A stretch of 64,000 nt of DNA from Theropithecus gelada (GCF_003255815.1 NC_037683.1:82591758-82655757); one strand, 5' to 3'. Positions 1 through 11,404 are shown, counted from the first letter of the stretch. A program made the numbers and translations. Notes: generated from the letters alone by a model not told the origin.

Positions 1-21
1 TTATTTATTTATTATTTAATT

Positions 22-312
22 ATTTTGAGACGGAGTTTCGTTCTTGTCACCCAAGCTGGTGGAGTGCAGTGGAGTGATCTCAGTTCTTTGCAACCTCTGC
101 CTCCTGTGTTCAAGAGATTCTCCTGCCTTAGGCTCCTGAGTAGCTGGGATTATAGGCACGCGCCACTATGCCCGGCTAATTTTTGTGTTTTTAGTAGAGA
201 TGGGGTTTCACCATGTTGGCCAGGCTGTCCTCAAACTCCTGAACTTAGGTGATCCACCTGCCTTGGCCTCCCAAAGTACTGGAATTACAGGTGTGAGCCA
301 CTGCACCTGGCC
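22..312 (-). repeat. Alu (AluS-type), antisense
   Basis: Full-length Alu read on the minus strand: a TTTA-rich tail copy, then 'gagacggagtttcg', both arms, ending in the complement of the Alu 5' end ('gcacctggcc'). The right-arm wording ('accatgttggccaggctg') is AluS-like. Confidence 0.93.
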
Positions 313-327
313 TAAATTTATATTCAA

Positions 328-345
328 AAAAAAAAAAAAAAAAAA
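328..345. repeat. isolated A-run
   Basis: About 19 consecutive A between two Alus and not attached to either; probably a leftover retrotransposon tail. Confidence 0.5.
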
Positions 346-447
346 GTGGTAAAATTAAATGGCACCTGAAACACTCTTACCTAAAGACCAAGCTTGTAAA
401 CTATCCATCTGTGCTGCTCAAATGTGACAGAATTAAATATAAGGCTA

Positions 448-740
448 GGCTGGGTGCAGTGGCTCATGCCTGTAATCCCAACACTTTGGGAGGCCAAGGC
501 AGATAGATCACCAGAGGTTGGGAGTTCGAGACCAGCCTGACCAATATGGAGAAAAATCGTCTCTACTAAAAATACAAAAGTTGCTGGGCATGGTGGTTCA
601 TGCCTGTAATCCCAGCTACTCTGGAGGGTGAGGCGGGAGAATTGGGAACCCAGGAGGCGGAGGTTGCAGTGAGCTGAGATCTTGCCATTGCATTCCGGCC
701 TGGGCAACAAGAGCGAAAACTCCATCTCCAAACAAAAAGG
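448..740 (+). repeat. Alu (AluSp/Sq-type)
   Basis: Full-length sense Alu from 'ggctgggtgcagtgg' to a short A-rich tail. The phrase 'cctgaccaatatggag' is typical of the Sp/Sq group. Confidence 0.93.
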
Positions 741-937
741 CTAAAATCTGTTAAATCTTCTCACTCCTTCGTGAAATATAATTTTTATTTGAGTACAACT
801 GGGACAATCCCTTCTCATTTTTTACTTCCTGGATCAGAGGGCATTTTACAATATCCTGTCTCTAATCACATCAATATCTCAAGACAAGTGTTCCATTATG
901 CTTATAACAGTTGTTGATGCGTAAAAATCCACCACAA
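741..937. other. unique spacer
   Basis: AT-rich sequence between Alus; no gene, RNA or repeat signature recognised. Confidence 0.5.
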
Positions 938-1230
938 GGCCAGGCACGGTGGCTCACGCCTGTAATCCCAGCACTTTGGGAGGCCGGGGCGGGCGGATCA
1001 CGAGCTCAGGAGTTCGAGACCAGCCTGGCCAACAAGGTGAAACCCCATGTCTACTAAAACTACAAAAATTAGCCGGGCACAGTGGCAGGCACCTGAAATC
1101 CCAGCTGCTTGGGCGGTTAAGGCAGGAGAATCACTTGAACCTGGGAGGCAGAGGTTGCAGTAAGCTGAGATCACACCACTGCACTCCAGCCTGGGCGACA
1201 GAGTGAGACTCCGTCTAAAAAAAAAAAAAA
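938..1230 (+). repeat. Alu (AluS-type)
   Basis: Full-length sense Alu with a 14-A tail, flanked by an apparent target-site duplication 'aatccacca'. It forms a close inverted pair with the next Alu. Confidence 0.94.
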
Positions 1231-1260
1231 TCCACCAAGAAATACTTGGTGGGCAGCTTT

Positions 1261-1562
1261 TGTTTTGTTTTGCTTTGTTTTTGAGACGGGGTCTTGCCCT
1301 GTAGCCCAGGCTGGAGTGCAGGGTACAAATACAGCTCACTGCAGGCTTGACCTCCTGGGCTCAAGCAATCCTCCCATCTCAACATCCGGAGTTGCTGGGA
1401 CCACAGGCACACACCGCTGCGCCTGGCTAATTTTTTTATTATTTGTAAAAATGAAATCTGGCTATTTGCCCAGGTTGGTCTTGAACTCCTGAGTTCAAGT
1501 GATCTTCCTGCTTCGGCCTCCCAAACTGCTGGGATTACAAGCATAAGCCACCGTGCCGGGCT
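1261..1562 (-). repeat. Alu (AluJ-like), antisense
   Basis: Antisense Alu with a TTTTG-rich tail. Diverged wording ('ttgaactcctgagttcaagtg') suggests an older J-type copy. Confidence 0.9.
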
Positions 1563-2020
1563 ATGGACAGGTTTGATGCCTGGAAGGACCCTTTCCCGTG
1601 ACAGCACAGGTCCATAGAAGATTGCCCTTGGCTGTATGGTGCAATGTGGGAGGTTATCTTATAAGGAAGTGCTCATTCGCCCAATTTTTCCAAGTTCCTC
1701 ACTCTTGCTTATCTGTCCAGCAGGGCTTCTATAACAGGGTGAACCTTCGAACTGACTGGGACATTCCTTATCTTCCATCTCATCCTGAGTGGCAGGAGAG
1801 TCTATCCTCATTTTTGAAAGGGAAAGCAAGTTCAGGTAGACCCAGTGAGATTACCTCAGTCACATAATTAAATGTGAAAACATTGTGACTTATGCCCACT
1901 CCGACGTAGAGCGTAGGACTCCAACGCTCATGCATTCTCTTGTACCACGTCTCTCTCTCTAGGGTTCCTGAATGGGCAGAAGAGGCTCCTCTAAATTTGT
2001 TTTAAAAGTACACATAGGAA
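1563..2020. other. unique sequence
   Basis: About 460 bases without a recognised repeat. A short open frame (89 codons from 1598) starts just inside the Alu boundary; it shows no motif or splice context, so it is not called a gene. Confidence 0.5.
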
Positions 2021-2315
2021 GGCCGGTGCTGTGGCTCATGCCTGTAATCCTAGCACTTCGGGAGGCTGAGACAGGCAAATCACGAAGTCAGGAGATCAAG
2101 ACCATCCTGGCTAACATGGTGAAACCCCGTCTCTACTAAAAACACAAAAAATTAGCTGGGCCTGGTGGCATGCGCCTGTAGTACAAGCTACTTGGGAGGC
2201 TGAGGCAGGAGAATTGCTTGAACCTGGGATGTGGAGGTTGCAGTAAGCCACTGCACTCCAACCTAGGTGACAGAGCAAGACTCTATCTCAAAAAAAAAAA
2301 AAAAAAAAAAAAAAA
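2021..2315 (+). repeat. Alu (AluY-like), internally deleted
   Basis: Sense Alu with 'gagatcaagaccatcctggc' wording of the Y group and a 26-A tail. About 20 bases are missing in the right arm (from 'gcagtaagcc' straight to 'actgcactcc'). Confidence 0.92.
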
Positions 2316-2325
2316 GTACATGTAG

Positions 2326-2629
2326 GGGACAGGTGCACTGTCTCAGCCTGTAATCAATCCCAGCACTTTGGGAGGCCAAGGTAGGTGGATCACTTGAGGT
2401 CAGGAGTTCAAGACCAGCCTGGCCAACATGGAGAAACCCCATCTCTACTAAAAATACTAAAATTCGCTGGGCGTGGTGGCGCACTTCTGTAGTCCCAGCT
2501 ACTGGGGAGACTGAAGTGAGAGAATTGCTTGAGCCCAGAGGTCGAGGCTGCAGTGAGCAGTGATCACACCACTTCAGTCTAGCCTGAGTGACAGAGAGAG
2601 ACCCTGTCTCAAATAAATAAATAAATAAA
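2326..2629 (+). repeat. Alu (AluS/J)
   Basis: Sense Alu directly downstream of the previous one, diverged at its 5' end, with a (AAAT)n tail. Confidence 0.9.
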
Positions 2630-3064
2630 ATTACACATTATTACAAGACCTTGAACTAACAACATTAACATGCATTTGTTAAAGGAAAATAAATTAGCTC
2701 AGATGCTACTACTTTTTATCATACTTGCACGATTGATTTCAATCCCTGTTCATCTGAACAGAGAGTTGCAGGTATACTATGCAGCTATTCTACTTATATT
2801 CTGTTTTTTTTAATGTAACAATATTATTTCTTGATGTCTCTACACATTTTATATCATTTTAATATTTAATAAAAACATCTACCATAAGTTCTAAAATGGT
2901 AAAAGGAAGAATAGTCATTAGTACTATTGCTACCTGGAATTAATACAAATAGATTTTGCACTAGGGCTTATTTTGCTCCTGTCCTTTGCCTATGCATTTC
3001 ATTTTTACATCGTGTTAATCATAGTGGGTGAATTTTGTATTCTGTAATTTCAACTGAATATTAT
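2630..3064. other. unique AT-rich sequence
   Basis: No recognised gene or repeat. Confidence 0.5.
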
Positions 3065-3185
3065 ATTATAAGTGTTATCTATAAGTTCCATGAGGACCAA
3101 AACTTCTCCATCTTTTTCACCATTGTACTTAGCATGGTATAGTAAAGCTGGCTCAATAAATATTTGCTGACTGAATAAATGTTGT
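3065..3185 (+). repeat. L2 LINE 3' fragment
   Basis: Ancient L2-type 3' end: 'gttccatgaggacc' ... 'cttagcatgg' ... 'ctcaataaatatttgctga', matching the recalled L2 3' terminus in order. Confidence 0.7.
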
Positions 3186-3368
3186 TACATGATCTTCCTG
3201 ATTAACATATATATATGCATATAAGGTTTTTCAGTGACTGCATTAATTTACTTCACTTTTTCCGAACTGTTGGATATTTCAGTTGCCATTTTTTTGCTCT
3301 TATGAATAATGTGTTGATGAAAAGATTTGCGCATATAGTTTTCTCTGCATTTGGACTATTGTCGTTTT

Positions 3369-3663
3369 GTTTTTTTTTTTGAGACAGAGTCTCGTGCTGT
3401 CACCCAGGCTACAGTGCAGTGGTGCAATATCTCGGCTCACTGCAACCTCCACCTCCCGGGTTCAAGCCATTCTCCTGCCTCAGCCTCCCAAGTAGCTAGA
3501 ATTACAGGTGCCCACCACCATGCCCAGCTATTTTTGTATTTTTAGTAGAGATGGGTTTTCACCATGTTGGCCAGGCTGGTCTCGAACTCCTGACCTCAGG
3601 TGGTCCTCCTGCCTCAGCTTCCCAAAGTGCTAGGATTATAGGCATGAGCCACCACGCCCAGCC
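3369..3663 (-). repeat. Alu (AluS-type), antisense
   Basis: Full-length antisense Alu inserted in the L1M fragment, flanked by the duplication 'gactattgtc'. Confidence 0.94.
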
Positions 3664-3772
3664 TTGACTATTGTCTTAAGATAGGGTGAAATTACAGGAT
3701 CAAATGATTTGGACAGTTTTACAAGTCTTAGTGCATTTTAAATTAAAATGCTTTTTTAAAAAGCTGGGACAG

Positions 3773-4071
3773 CCAGGCACGGTGGCTCATGCCTGTAATC
3801 TCAGCACTTTGGGAGACTGAGACGGGAGGATCACCTGAGGTTGGGAGTTTGAGACCAGCCTGACCAACATGGAGAAACCCCCGTCTCTACTAAAAATACA
3901 AAATTAGCCAGACATGGTGGCGCAAGCCTCTAATCCCAGCTACTCAGGAGGTAGAGGCAGGAGAATTGCTTAAACCCGGGAGATGGAGGTTGTGGGGAGC
4001 TGAGAGTGCACTATTGCACTCCAGCCTGGGCAACAAGAGCAAAACTTCGTCTTAAAAACAAACAAACAAAA
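3773..4071 (+). repeat. Alu (AluSp-type)
   Basis: Full-length sense Alu with (AAAC)n tail, flanked by the target-site duplication 'aaagctgggacag' on both sides. Inserted in the same L1M fragment. Confidence 0.94.
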
Positions 4072-4200
4072 AAAGCTGGGACAGTTTACAATGGGCAATA
4101 GCCATGTACCAGTTTCACCACACCTGCACCTGCCCTGCTTTTTTTGTTGTGTTTTTCAATTGTTGCTATTGATTTAAGTGAAAGAATTTTTAAATCAATT

Positions 4201-5475
4201 ATCCTACTTATATAACCACAGTTTACATCACAGGGATACTGTGCCAAATAAGTACTCATTAAAACGTGAGCCCATTATTTTGGTCATGTCCCTACTATCT
4301 CTACTATTACCCAATGGATAATAAGCAAAGGTGCATTTCAGCTGTATCTCTAGTTTCAATTATTAACCTATACATATAAATATCAGTTGTATTATTACAG
4401 AACTATATTATTGTTCACAGCTCTTTGAACATCACAATGAATAAGTTGATTTTTACGTTAGGCACTATTAGTAATAATACCTTCATTTTCTACGAAGGCA
4501 TCCAGTGAATCCATCTATATGTATGTCTATCTATATCTATATCTTATAGCTGTAGCTTTCTCACTGGGAATTCATAGGTAATCTCAACTCCAGAGAAACT
4601 GTGCTTTTCTATGTGAATTTAAAATTAGTTGTATTCGCCAGAGGTTTAAATAAAACTACAGCGATCTTTGGACAGTTAACAAATGGCCAACACAAAATAT
4701 TTATTTATGAGTTGTTTGCTAAAGTCCAAATGCCATAAAGCAAACAGTATGCCACTTACTTGAACTGATATTTTCTTAGAAAAGCTTTTTAAAGATGGTT
4801 TTAAAAGAAAAAAAAAAAAGGCATGTTAAAAATGCCTTTAAAGCCATTCTAGCCATGAATCTAGAGGTAACCACTGACTCCAAACTCCATGGAGAGTTAT
4901 AAATTGAATGACTTACAACATCACGTCAAAGTAGAGTGGACTGTAAAGTGTGTTAAAGAGGACCAAAGTAATCTCTCACTCAGTGATTGCTGAGCATGGA
5001 GGAGGGACTGTCGTTGGCTATTCCTCTTTCGTTTCTTCTCAACACCTGACTGGTAGCCACAGGTTGGGTGTTTACCTATTTGTGCCACTGCTCAGAGAGA
5101 AGGTGGAGCTTCCTGGAAGAAGGGACCCAGGTTTTCTCCAGGCTCAGGAGCAGCCCTGCCCTCAGGCCAGGCAGGTGTGGCTGGGGAGGGGTGAGGAGTG
5201 CCAAAAGAGCACTCAGCAGTCATGTGACCCTTGTGACCTTGGCCAGCCTGTTTCTGAGAGGTACAGCTGGCCCTATTTAGTCTTCAGGAAGTACCAGAAT
5301 ACCCTAACTGCAAACTCTCACTGGGTCCCCTTCGAGACTTTCTCCATCCCATTAGGATCCCTGCAAGTGTCAGCCAGTGGCAACTGGCAGATCTTCTAGT
5401 CCACCACATGTGTTTATTTTAATGTATTTGGCTTTTAATTAAATTCAAAAGAGTACATTAAAAAGTCAGGTGTAG
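4201..5475. other. unique sequence, 1.3 kb
   Basis: No repeat or gene recognised. The second half (about 5000-5400) is more GC-rich and holds an open frame of 149 codons (4950-5399) without motif, splice signal or coding bias that I can see. A (TATC)n-like stretch lies near 4515-4545. Confidence 0.5.
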
Positions 5476-5608
5476 GCCGGGTGTGGTGGCTCAGGTCTGT
5501 AATCCCAGCACTTTGGGAGCCAGAGGTGGGTGGATCACTTGAGCCCAGGAGCTGGAGACCACCCTGGTCAACATAGCAAGACCCTGTCTCCATTAAAAAT
5601 AAATAAAT
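5476..5608 (+). repeat. Alu left-arm fragment
   Basis: Only the left arm of a J-like Alu ('gtcaacatagcaagaccctg'), ending in (AAAT)n where the next Alu begins. Confidence 0.85.
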
Positions 5609-5914
5609 AGCCAGGTGCGGTGGCTCACACCTATAATTCCAGCACTTTGGGAGGCCGAGGCAGGCGGATCACCTGAGGTTGGGAGTTCAAGACCAGCCTA
5701 ACCAACATGGAGAAACCCCATCTCTACTAAAAATACAAAATTAGCTGGGCGTGGCGGTGCATGCCTGTAATCCCAGGCATGGGAGGCTGAGACAGGAGAA
5801 TTGCTTGAACCTGGAAGGCAGAAGTTGAGGTGAGCCAAGACTGCACCATTGCACTCCAGCCTGGGCAACAAGAGTGGAACTCCATCTCAAAAACTAACTA
5901 ACTAAATAAATAAA
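5609..5914 (+). repeat. Alu (AluSp-type)
   Basis: Full-length sense Alu joined head-to-tail to the preceding fragment; tail is (CTAA)(ATAA)n. Confidence 0.93.
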
Positions 5915-5916
5915 GT

Positions 5917-6215
5917 ACAGGTTTGTCTTCACCACTGTCCCCTTACTCCCCTAAATAACCTCTCTCACCTTTCCAGTTAACCACTGTTACTAAGATGCTA
6001 CGCCCCTTTCCAGCCCTTTTTCTACTTATTAGCACATATGTGTATTTACTAAATAAACAGGTCAAACTATATGTATTGTTTTGCAAGTTGCCTTTTTCCT
6101 TAACCAGGTGTCTTCAAAAACTTTGGCCCATATGGACTAGCTTACCATTTTTAACCAATGGAGAGCATTCCTTAGAGCTGGTTGGCAGAGATCACTAAAA
6201 AGTTGTGACCCCAAA
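5917..6215 (-). repeat. old L1M-like fragment, antisense
   Basis: 'ttaaccactgttactaag' followed by 'ttttgcaagttgcctttttcc' resembles the antisense 3' region of old L1 elements that I recall. Strongly diverged; weak call. Confidence 0.35.
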
Positions 6216-6337
6216 TCAGAAAAAGCCACTAAAGACATCTAAAATTCATTTCAATTCAATCCCCCTCCCCAAGTCTCTTTTTTTTTTTAACATCTGAACA
6301 CATATAGACTTTAATTACATTTTGTTGAAAATTCATG

Positions 6338-6639
6338 GACCAGGCACGGTGGCTCACGCCTGTAATCCCAGCACTTTGGGAGGCCAAGGCAGGTGGATCA
6401 CCTGAGGTGGGGAGTTCGAGACCGGCCTGACCAACGTGGAGAAACCCCATCTCCACTAAAAATACAAAATTAGCCGCTGTTGTGGCACATGCCTGTAATT
6501 CCAGCTACTCGGGAGGCTGAGGCAGGAGAATGGTTTGAACTCGGGAGGCGGAGATTGTGGTGAGCCAAGATTGTACCATTGCACTCCAGCCTGGGCAACA
6601 AGAGCAAAACTCTGTCTCCAAAAAAAAAAAAAAAAAAAA
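6338..6639 (+). repeat. Alu (AluSp-type)
   Basis: Full-length sense Alu with a 20-A tail. Confidence 0.94.
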
Positions 6640-6818
6640 GGAAAAATTTCAAACATATAGTGGAAAGAGTAGTAAATGCCAATATACTTTCCACTAGGTT
6701 GTTACCACATTCATTGACTGCCATTAATATCTGCTAGGGTTACGTGGTTTTAACATGAGAAGTATATGAAAGCAAGCAGAACTCATCAAGTCTCAAAGTC
6801 TTAAGAATTAGAAAGAAA

Positions 6819-7094
6819 AGGCACAGTGGCTCACACCTGAAATTCCAGCACTTTGGGATGCTGAGGCAGTTGGATCACCTGAGATCGGGAGTTCGAGACC
6901 AGCCTGACCAACATGGAGAAACCCCGTCTCTACTAAAAATACAAAATTAGCTGGGCGTTGTGGTGCATGCCTGTAATCCCAGCTACTCGGGAGGCTGAGG
7001 CAGGAGAATCGTTTGAACCCAGGAGGCAGAGGTTGCGGTTAGCTGAGATTGCACCATTGCACTCAGGCCTGGGTAACAAGAGCAAAACTCCGTC
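6819..7094 (+). repeat. Alu (AluSp-type)
   Basis: Sense Alu whose A-tail has grown into the purine microsatellite that follows. Confidence 0.93.
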
Positions 7095-7114
7095 AAAAAA
7101 GAAAGAAAGAAGAA

Positions 7115-7212
<98 letters not shown>

Positions 7213-7213
7213 G
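7095..7213 (+). repeat. (GAAA)n/(GA)n purine microsatellite
   Basis: About 119 bases of GAAA, GAGA and GA repeats continuous with the Alu tail; all-purine on the + strand. Open frames through it (Lys/Arg/Glu runs) are low-complexity artefacts. Confidence 0.95.
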
Positions 7214-7576
7214 ACACTATCAAATCATAAGAGCCAAAGGAATGTAAAATTCTCTCGATTGACCTGGGTGGAAGGTACAAATTTCTATGGGTAGAAACCA
7301 AATTAGTAATCCTGGGATGTGGGCTATATGGTTAACCCTTCTTGAAATTATGAAGTGATTTAAGTACAAACAGGGTTTAGTGAGTTCCAGCAAGATGTAT
7401 TTGCTAGTAGCTGTGCAACTTCTAACATACTTAGAATGCAAAATCCACAAATGACAAGAATGATACATATATTTCCTTAGTGAGTGAAAAGAAGACTCAC
7501 TCCTATGGTATACAAAATCTAATCTTGCAATCATCTGAAATATTTTCTTTAAAGTTCACTAAGAAAGTCATTGTCT
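7214..7576. other. unique sequence
   Basis: No recognised gene or repeat; an antisense open frame of 104 codons has no supporting signal. Confidence 0.5.
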
Positions 7577-7889
7577 GGCTGGGAGTGGTGGCTCACGCCT
7601 GTAATCCCAGCACTTTGGGAGACTTAGGTGGGTGGATAACTTGAGGTCAGGAGTTTGGGCCCACTTGGTCAACATGGTGAAATCCTGTCTCTACTAAAAA
7701 TACAAAAATTAGCTGGGTGTGGTCATGCATATCTGTAATCCCAGCTACTGGGGAGGCTGAGGCAGGAGAATGGCTTGAACCCAGGAGGCAGGGGTTGCAG
7801 TGAGCCGGGATGGCATCACTGCACTCTACCCTGGGCGACAGAGTGAGTGAGACTCCATCTCAAAAATAAAATCAAAATAAAATAAAATT
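7577..7889 (+). repeat. Alu (AluS-type)
   Basis: Full-length sense Alu with (AAAAT)n-like tail; inverted partner lies only about 50 bases downstream. Confidence 0.93.
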
Positions 7890-7937
7890 GAAGGTAATCA
7901 TCCACCTAGAAGGTGGGCATCTTTTTATCCAAAGGAA

Positions 7938-7940
7938 ATT

Positions 7941-7983
<43 letters not shown>

Positions 7984-7987
7984 TTTT
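7938..7987. repeat. (TTTA)n microsatellite
   Basis: About 12 TTTA units formed in the tail copy of the next antisense Alu. Confidence 0.95.
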
Positions 7988-8280
7988 TGAGACAAAGTCT
8001 CGCTCTTGTCCCCCAGGCTGGAGTGCAATGGCGTGATCTTGGCTCACCGCAACCTCCACCTCCATGGTTTAAGCGATTATCCTGCCTCAGCCTCCTGAGT
8101 AGCTGGGATTACAAGCGCCTGCCACCACGCCCGGCTAATTTTTGTATTTTTTTTTTTTTTAGTAGAGACGACGTTTCGCCATGTTGGCCAGGCTGGTCTC
8201 AAACTCCTGACCTCAAGTGATCTGCCCACCTTGGCATCCCAAAGTGCTGGGATTACAGGCGTGAGCCACCATGCCTGGCC
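7988..8280 (-). repeat. Alu (AluS-type), antisense
   Basis: Full-length antisense Alu with an expanded T-run in the middle A-rich linker (about 8147-8160). Confidence 0.94.
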
Positions 8281-8288
8281 CGGAAAAA

Positions 8289-8465
8289 TTTATTTTTATT
8301 TATTTATTTATCTATATATTTATTTATTTTTATTTTATGTATTTTTGTAGAGACAGGATCCTGCTTTGTTGCCTAGGCCAGTTTCAAACTCCTGGCTTCA
8401 AGCAATCCTCCCTCCTCTGCTTCCTGTAGTGCTGGGATTACAGGTGTGAGCCATCATGCCTGACC
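8289..8465 (-). repeat. Alu monomer/partial, antisense
   Basis: (TTTA)n-rich tail copy followed by only one Alu arm (8340-8465), ending 'catgcctgac'. Old monomer or partial J element. Confidence 0.75.
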
Positions 8466-8505
8466 CCAAAGGAAGATTTTAAATCAAATATAAAAACAGG
8501 ACACC

Positions 8506-8812
8506 AGCCGGGTGTGGTGGCTCACGTCTGTAATCCCAGCACTCTGAGAGGCTGAGGCCAGCAGATCACTTGAGGCCAGGAGTTCAAGACCAGGCTGGCC
8601 AACATGGCGAAACCTCGTCTCTACTAAAAATACAAAAATTAGTCAGGTGTGATGGTACACACCTGTAATCCCAGCTACTCAGGAGGCTAAGGTATAAGAA
8701 TTGCTTCAACCCGGGAGGCAGGGGTTGCAGTGAGCCGAGATCATAGTGCTGCACTCCAGCCTGGGCGACACAGTGAGACTCTGTCTCAAAAAACAAACAA
8801 ACAAAAACAATA
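8506..8812 (+). repeat. Alu (AluS-type)
   Basis: Full-length sense Alu with (AAAC)n tail; flanks 'caggacacca' and 'caggatacca' look like the target duplication. Confidence 0.93.
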
Positions 8813-9530
8813 AACCAGGATACCATACAGCAGTAAAATTGGACAAAATACAGCTATATCCGCCGGGTGCGGTGGCTCACGCCTATAATCCCAGCACTTT
8901 GGGAGGCTGAGGCAGGCAGATCATGAGGTCAGGAGTTCAAGACCAGCCTGGCCAACATAGTGAAACCTCATCTCTAATAAAAATACAAAAATTAGCTGGG
9001 CATGGTGGCCCATGCCTGTAGTCCCAGCTACTCGGGAGGCTGAGGCAGGAGAATCACTTGAACCCGGGAGTTGGAGGTTGCAGTGAGCCGAGATTGTGCC
9101 ACTGCACTCCAGCTTGGGCAACAGAGTAACACTTTATCTCAATCAATCAATCAGTCAATCAATCAATAAAAAATACAGCTATATCCAACAACCAGAATAA
9201 ATCTTGGAAATATAATTTGCATGAAAAGAGCTGGTTGCAGAAGACTACATACAGTGTGATTCCATTTTTATAAAGAAGCTCAAAGCCAAGCTAATCCAAA
9301 CAACATGTTTTTTAGGAAGACTTACATGTTTGTTAAACTGTTTTTTTTTTTTAAATGAATGCATACTTTAGGATTGTGATTACCTCGAAATGGATAGAGA
9401 AGATGGGTTTAGGATTTGGAAGGTACATGGTGGCTTTAAAAGCAATGGCAATGCTTTATGCATAAATTGTATGGTGGGTTCACGTATTCATTTTATTATG
9501 CACTCCCAAGCTTACAGAGATGTTACTTAT
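8813..9530 (+). repeat. L1M 3' fragment, sense, split by Alu
   Basis: Pieces 8813-8860 and 9169-9530 read as the 3' end of an old L1M-type element ('accatacagcagtaaaattg', 'gattccatttttataaag', 'ggattgtgattacctc'), interrupted by an Alu at 8861-9168. Confidence 0.6.
8861..9168 (+). repeat. Alu (AluS-type)
   Basis: Full-length sense Alu with a (CAAT)n tail, flanked by a 16-base duplication 'aaatacagctatatcc'. Confidence 0.95.
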
Positions 9531-9532
9531 TT

Positions 9533-9558
9533 TATATATATATATATATATATATAAA
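9533..9558. repeat. (TA)n run
   Basis: About 13 TA units. Confidence 0.9.
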
Positions 9559-9689
9559 ATATTGTATAATAAAATTATGTAAGTGAAAAATGCTACTTTT
9601 ATAAAATAGAATAATCAAGCAAACGTGTTAAGTTAAAACCTAGAGAACTAGGGTTTTACATTTGTAACTTTAACTAATTGGATATTTGT

Positions 9690-10240
9690 TTTGGAACCAA
9701 AGCAAACATCTGAATAGTCCATACAGAAAGACATTTAACACATCATATAGTATACCATTGTTTATCCCGCCATTCTTTTGGTGGCTAAAAATGTAATTTT
9801 AATTTTTGCTATTTCAGATATATAAGAATAAGCATTTTTGAAATTATCTCTTTCCTTCTTTTTTTTTTTTTTTTGAGACAGTGTTTCACTCTTGTTGCCC
9901 AGGCTAGAGTGCAATGGCGCAATCTCAGCTCACCGCAACCTCCGCCTCTGGAGTTCAAGTGATTCTCCTGCCTCAGCCTCCCGAGTAGGTGGGATTACAG
10001 GCGCCTGACACCATGCCAGGCTAATTTTATTATTATTATTAGTAGTAGTAGTAGTAGAGATGGGGTTTCACCATGTTGGTCAGGCTGGTAGCAAACTCCT
10101 GACCTCAGGTGATCCACCCGCCTAGGCCTCCCAAAGTGCTGGGATTACAGGCGTGAGCCACCGTGCCCGGCCTATCTCTTTCAATACTTGTGTGAGTATT
10201 GTTTGTTGAGATAGATGCTTCAGAATGGAGTTGCTGAGTC
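9690..10240 (-). repeat. L1M fragment, antisense, split by Alu
   Basis: Pieces 9690-9857 and 10173-10240 ('tttatcccgccattcttttg', 'gtgagtattgtttgttgaga', 'gaatggagttgctgagtcaa') match the recalled antisense L1M 3' region in order. Confidence 0.6.
9858..10172 (-). repeat. Alu (AluS-type), antisense
   Basis: Full-length antisense Alu; the middle linker has expanded to (ATT)n(AGT)n. Target duplication 'tatctctttc'. Confidence 0.94.
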
Positions 10241-10345
10241 AAAGGGTGAGGAGACTGAAGTTGAGACTTGGAGAAGTTAAATGCGTAACTCACATCACAT
10301 AGGCAGCAGGTAGCAAAGCCAGCAGGGCTCCTTTTGGGGCTCCAC
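10241..10345 (-). repeat. possible MIR, antisense
   Basis: 'ggagactgaagttgagactt' ... 'agcaaagcc' resembles the MIR core in reverse; weak. Confidence 0.4.
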
Positions 10346-10377
10346 ATCACCCCCATTACAAAGAAAACACTGGCCCT

Positions 10378-10688
10378 GGCCGGGCACGGTGGCTCACGCC
10401 TGTAATCCCAGCACTTTGGGAGGCCGAGGCAGGCGGATCAGGATGTCAGGAGATCAAGACCACCCTGGCTAACAGGGTGAAACCCTGTCCCTAGTAAAAA
10501 TACAAAAAAAAATTAGCTGGGCATGGTGGCGGGTGCCTGTAGTCCCAGCTACCTGGGAAACTAAGGCGGGAGAATGGTGTGAACCTGAGAGGCGGAGTTT
10601 GTAGTGAGCCAAGATCACGCCACTACACTCCAGTCTGGGTGACAGCTCGAGACTCCATCTAAAAAAAAAAAAAAAGAGAGAGAGAGAA
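10378..10688 (+). repeat. Alu (AluY-like)
   Basis: Full-length sense Alu, Y-type left arm ('gagatcaagaccaccctggc'), A-tail ending in (GA)n; target duplication 'gaaaacactgg'. Confidence 0.93.
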
Positions 10689-10699
10689 AACACTGGTCC

Positions 10700-10830
10700 T
10701 GCTCAGCTCAGCGCCTGTAGTCCCAGCCACTCAGGATGCTGAGGTGGGAGGATCATTTGATCCCTGGAGTTCAAGTCCAGCCTGGGCAACATAGCAAGAC
10801 CCCATTTCTAAGGAAAAGAAAATGAAAACA
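10700..10830 (+). repeat. Alu left monomer (FLAM-like)
   Basis: Single arm with 'cagcctgggcaacatagcaa', 5' part missing; old monomer. Confidence 0.75.
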
Positions 10831-11404
10831 TTGGTCCTGTCAAAAAACTAGTGCCCCACTTTCCACTTTGATTTGACTCTTTCCCTTTCTTGTTTGTCCA
10901 GACTGCAGGTGAAGTTCAGTATTGATTTCAGGACCTCAGGACACAGAACACAAGAGCTCCCTGTCACAAGAGGCACAGAATAGAGCTTTGTCTCCTAAAA
11001 AGGTTTGATTGCTTTTATGGGACTGTCTTGGTGCTAGTGGCAGGGAGGGAGGCTCTGCTGAGTGCCAAGTCAGAACTTAGAGTTCCTGCTCCATTTTTCA
11101 TAGTACTGCCCTTGTAACCCAAGGAGGCGTCCCATTTTATTTCCCTGGGCAGATTTTGCAATGCTCAGTTGTCAAAGTGGAAATGTTTATTAGCTACGGA
11201 AAATGCTGTTTTGCTGATTACAGAAAAATGCAGACAAAGAAATACATACAACATACACCCACAATGACAAGAAAAACAAAGATAATGTCAGTTACCACCT
11301 ATGCTTACCAGAGTCCCTTTCTTCTTACCTGAACACATTCCAGAACAATCCAATTCTTCTTTGAAATGTTCATTTTATTTCAGATACAGAAATAAATTAA
11401 ACAA
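10831..11404. other. unique sequence
   Basis: About 570 bases with no recognised repeat. Contains an isolated AG acceptor-like site near 10900 but no convincing exon. Confidence 0.5.

Larger units (their letters stand above)
3190..4200 (-). repeat. L1M fragment, antisense, split by two Alus
   Basis: Three pieces (about 3190-3368, 3664-3772, 4072-4200) together read as an antisense old L1M 3' region: 'gcatatagttttctctgcatt', then 'atagggtgaaattacagg atcaaatg', then 'gtaccagtttcaccacacctg'. The two interrupting Alus are described separately. Confidence 0.65.

Noticed and set aside
4950..5399. 149-codon open frame in unique sequence
   Set aside because: No motif, no splice or promoter context, and an overlapping frame is also open; consistent with chance in a GC-richer patch.
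7049..7301. Lys/Arg/Glu-rich open frames
   Set aside because: Translation of the GAAA/GA microsatellite.
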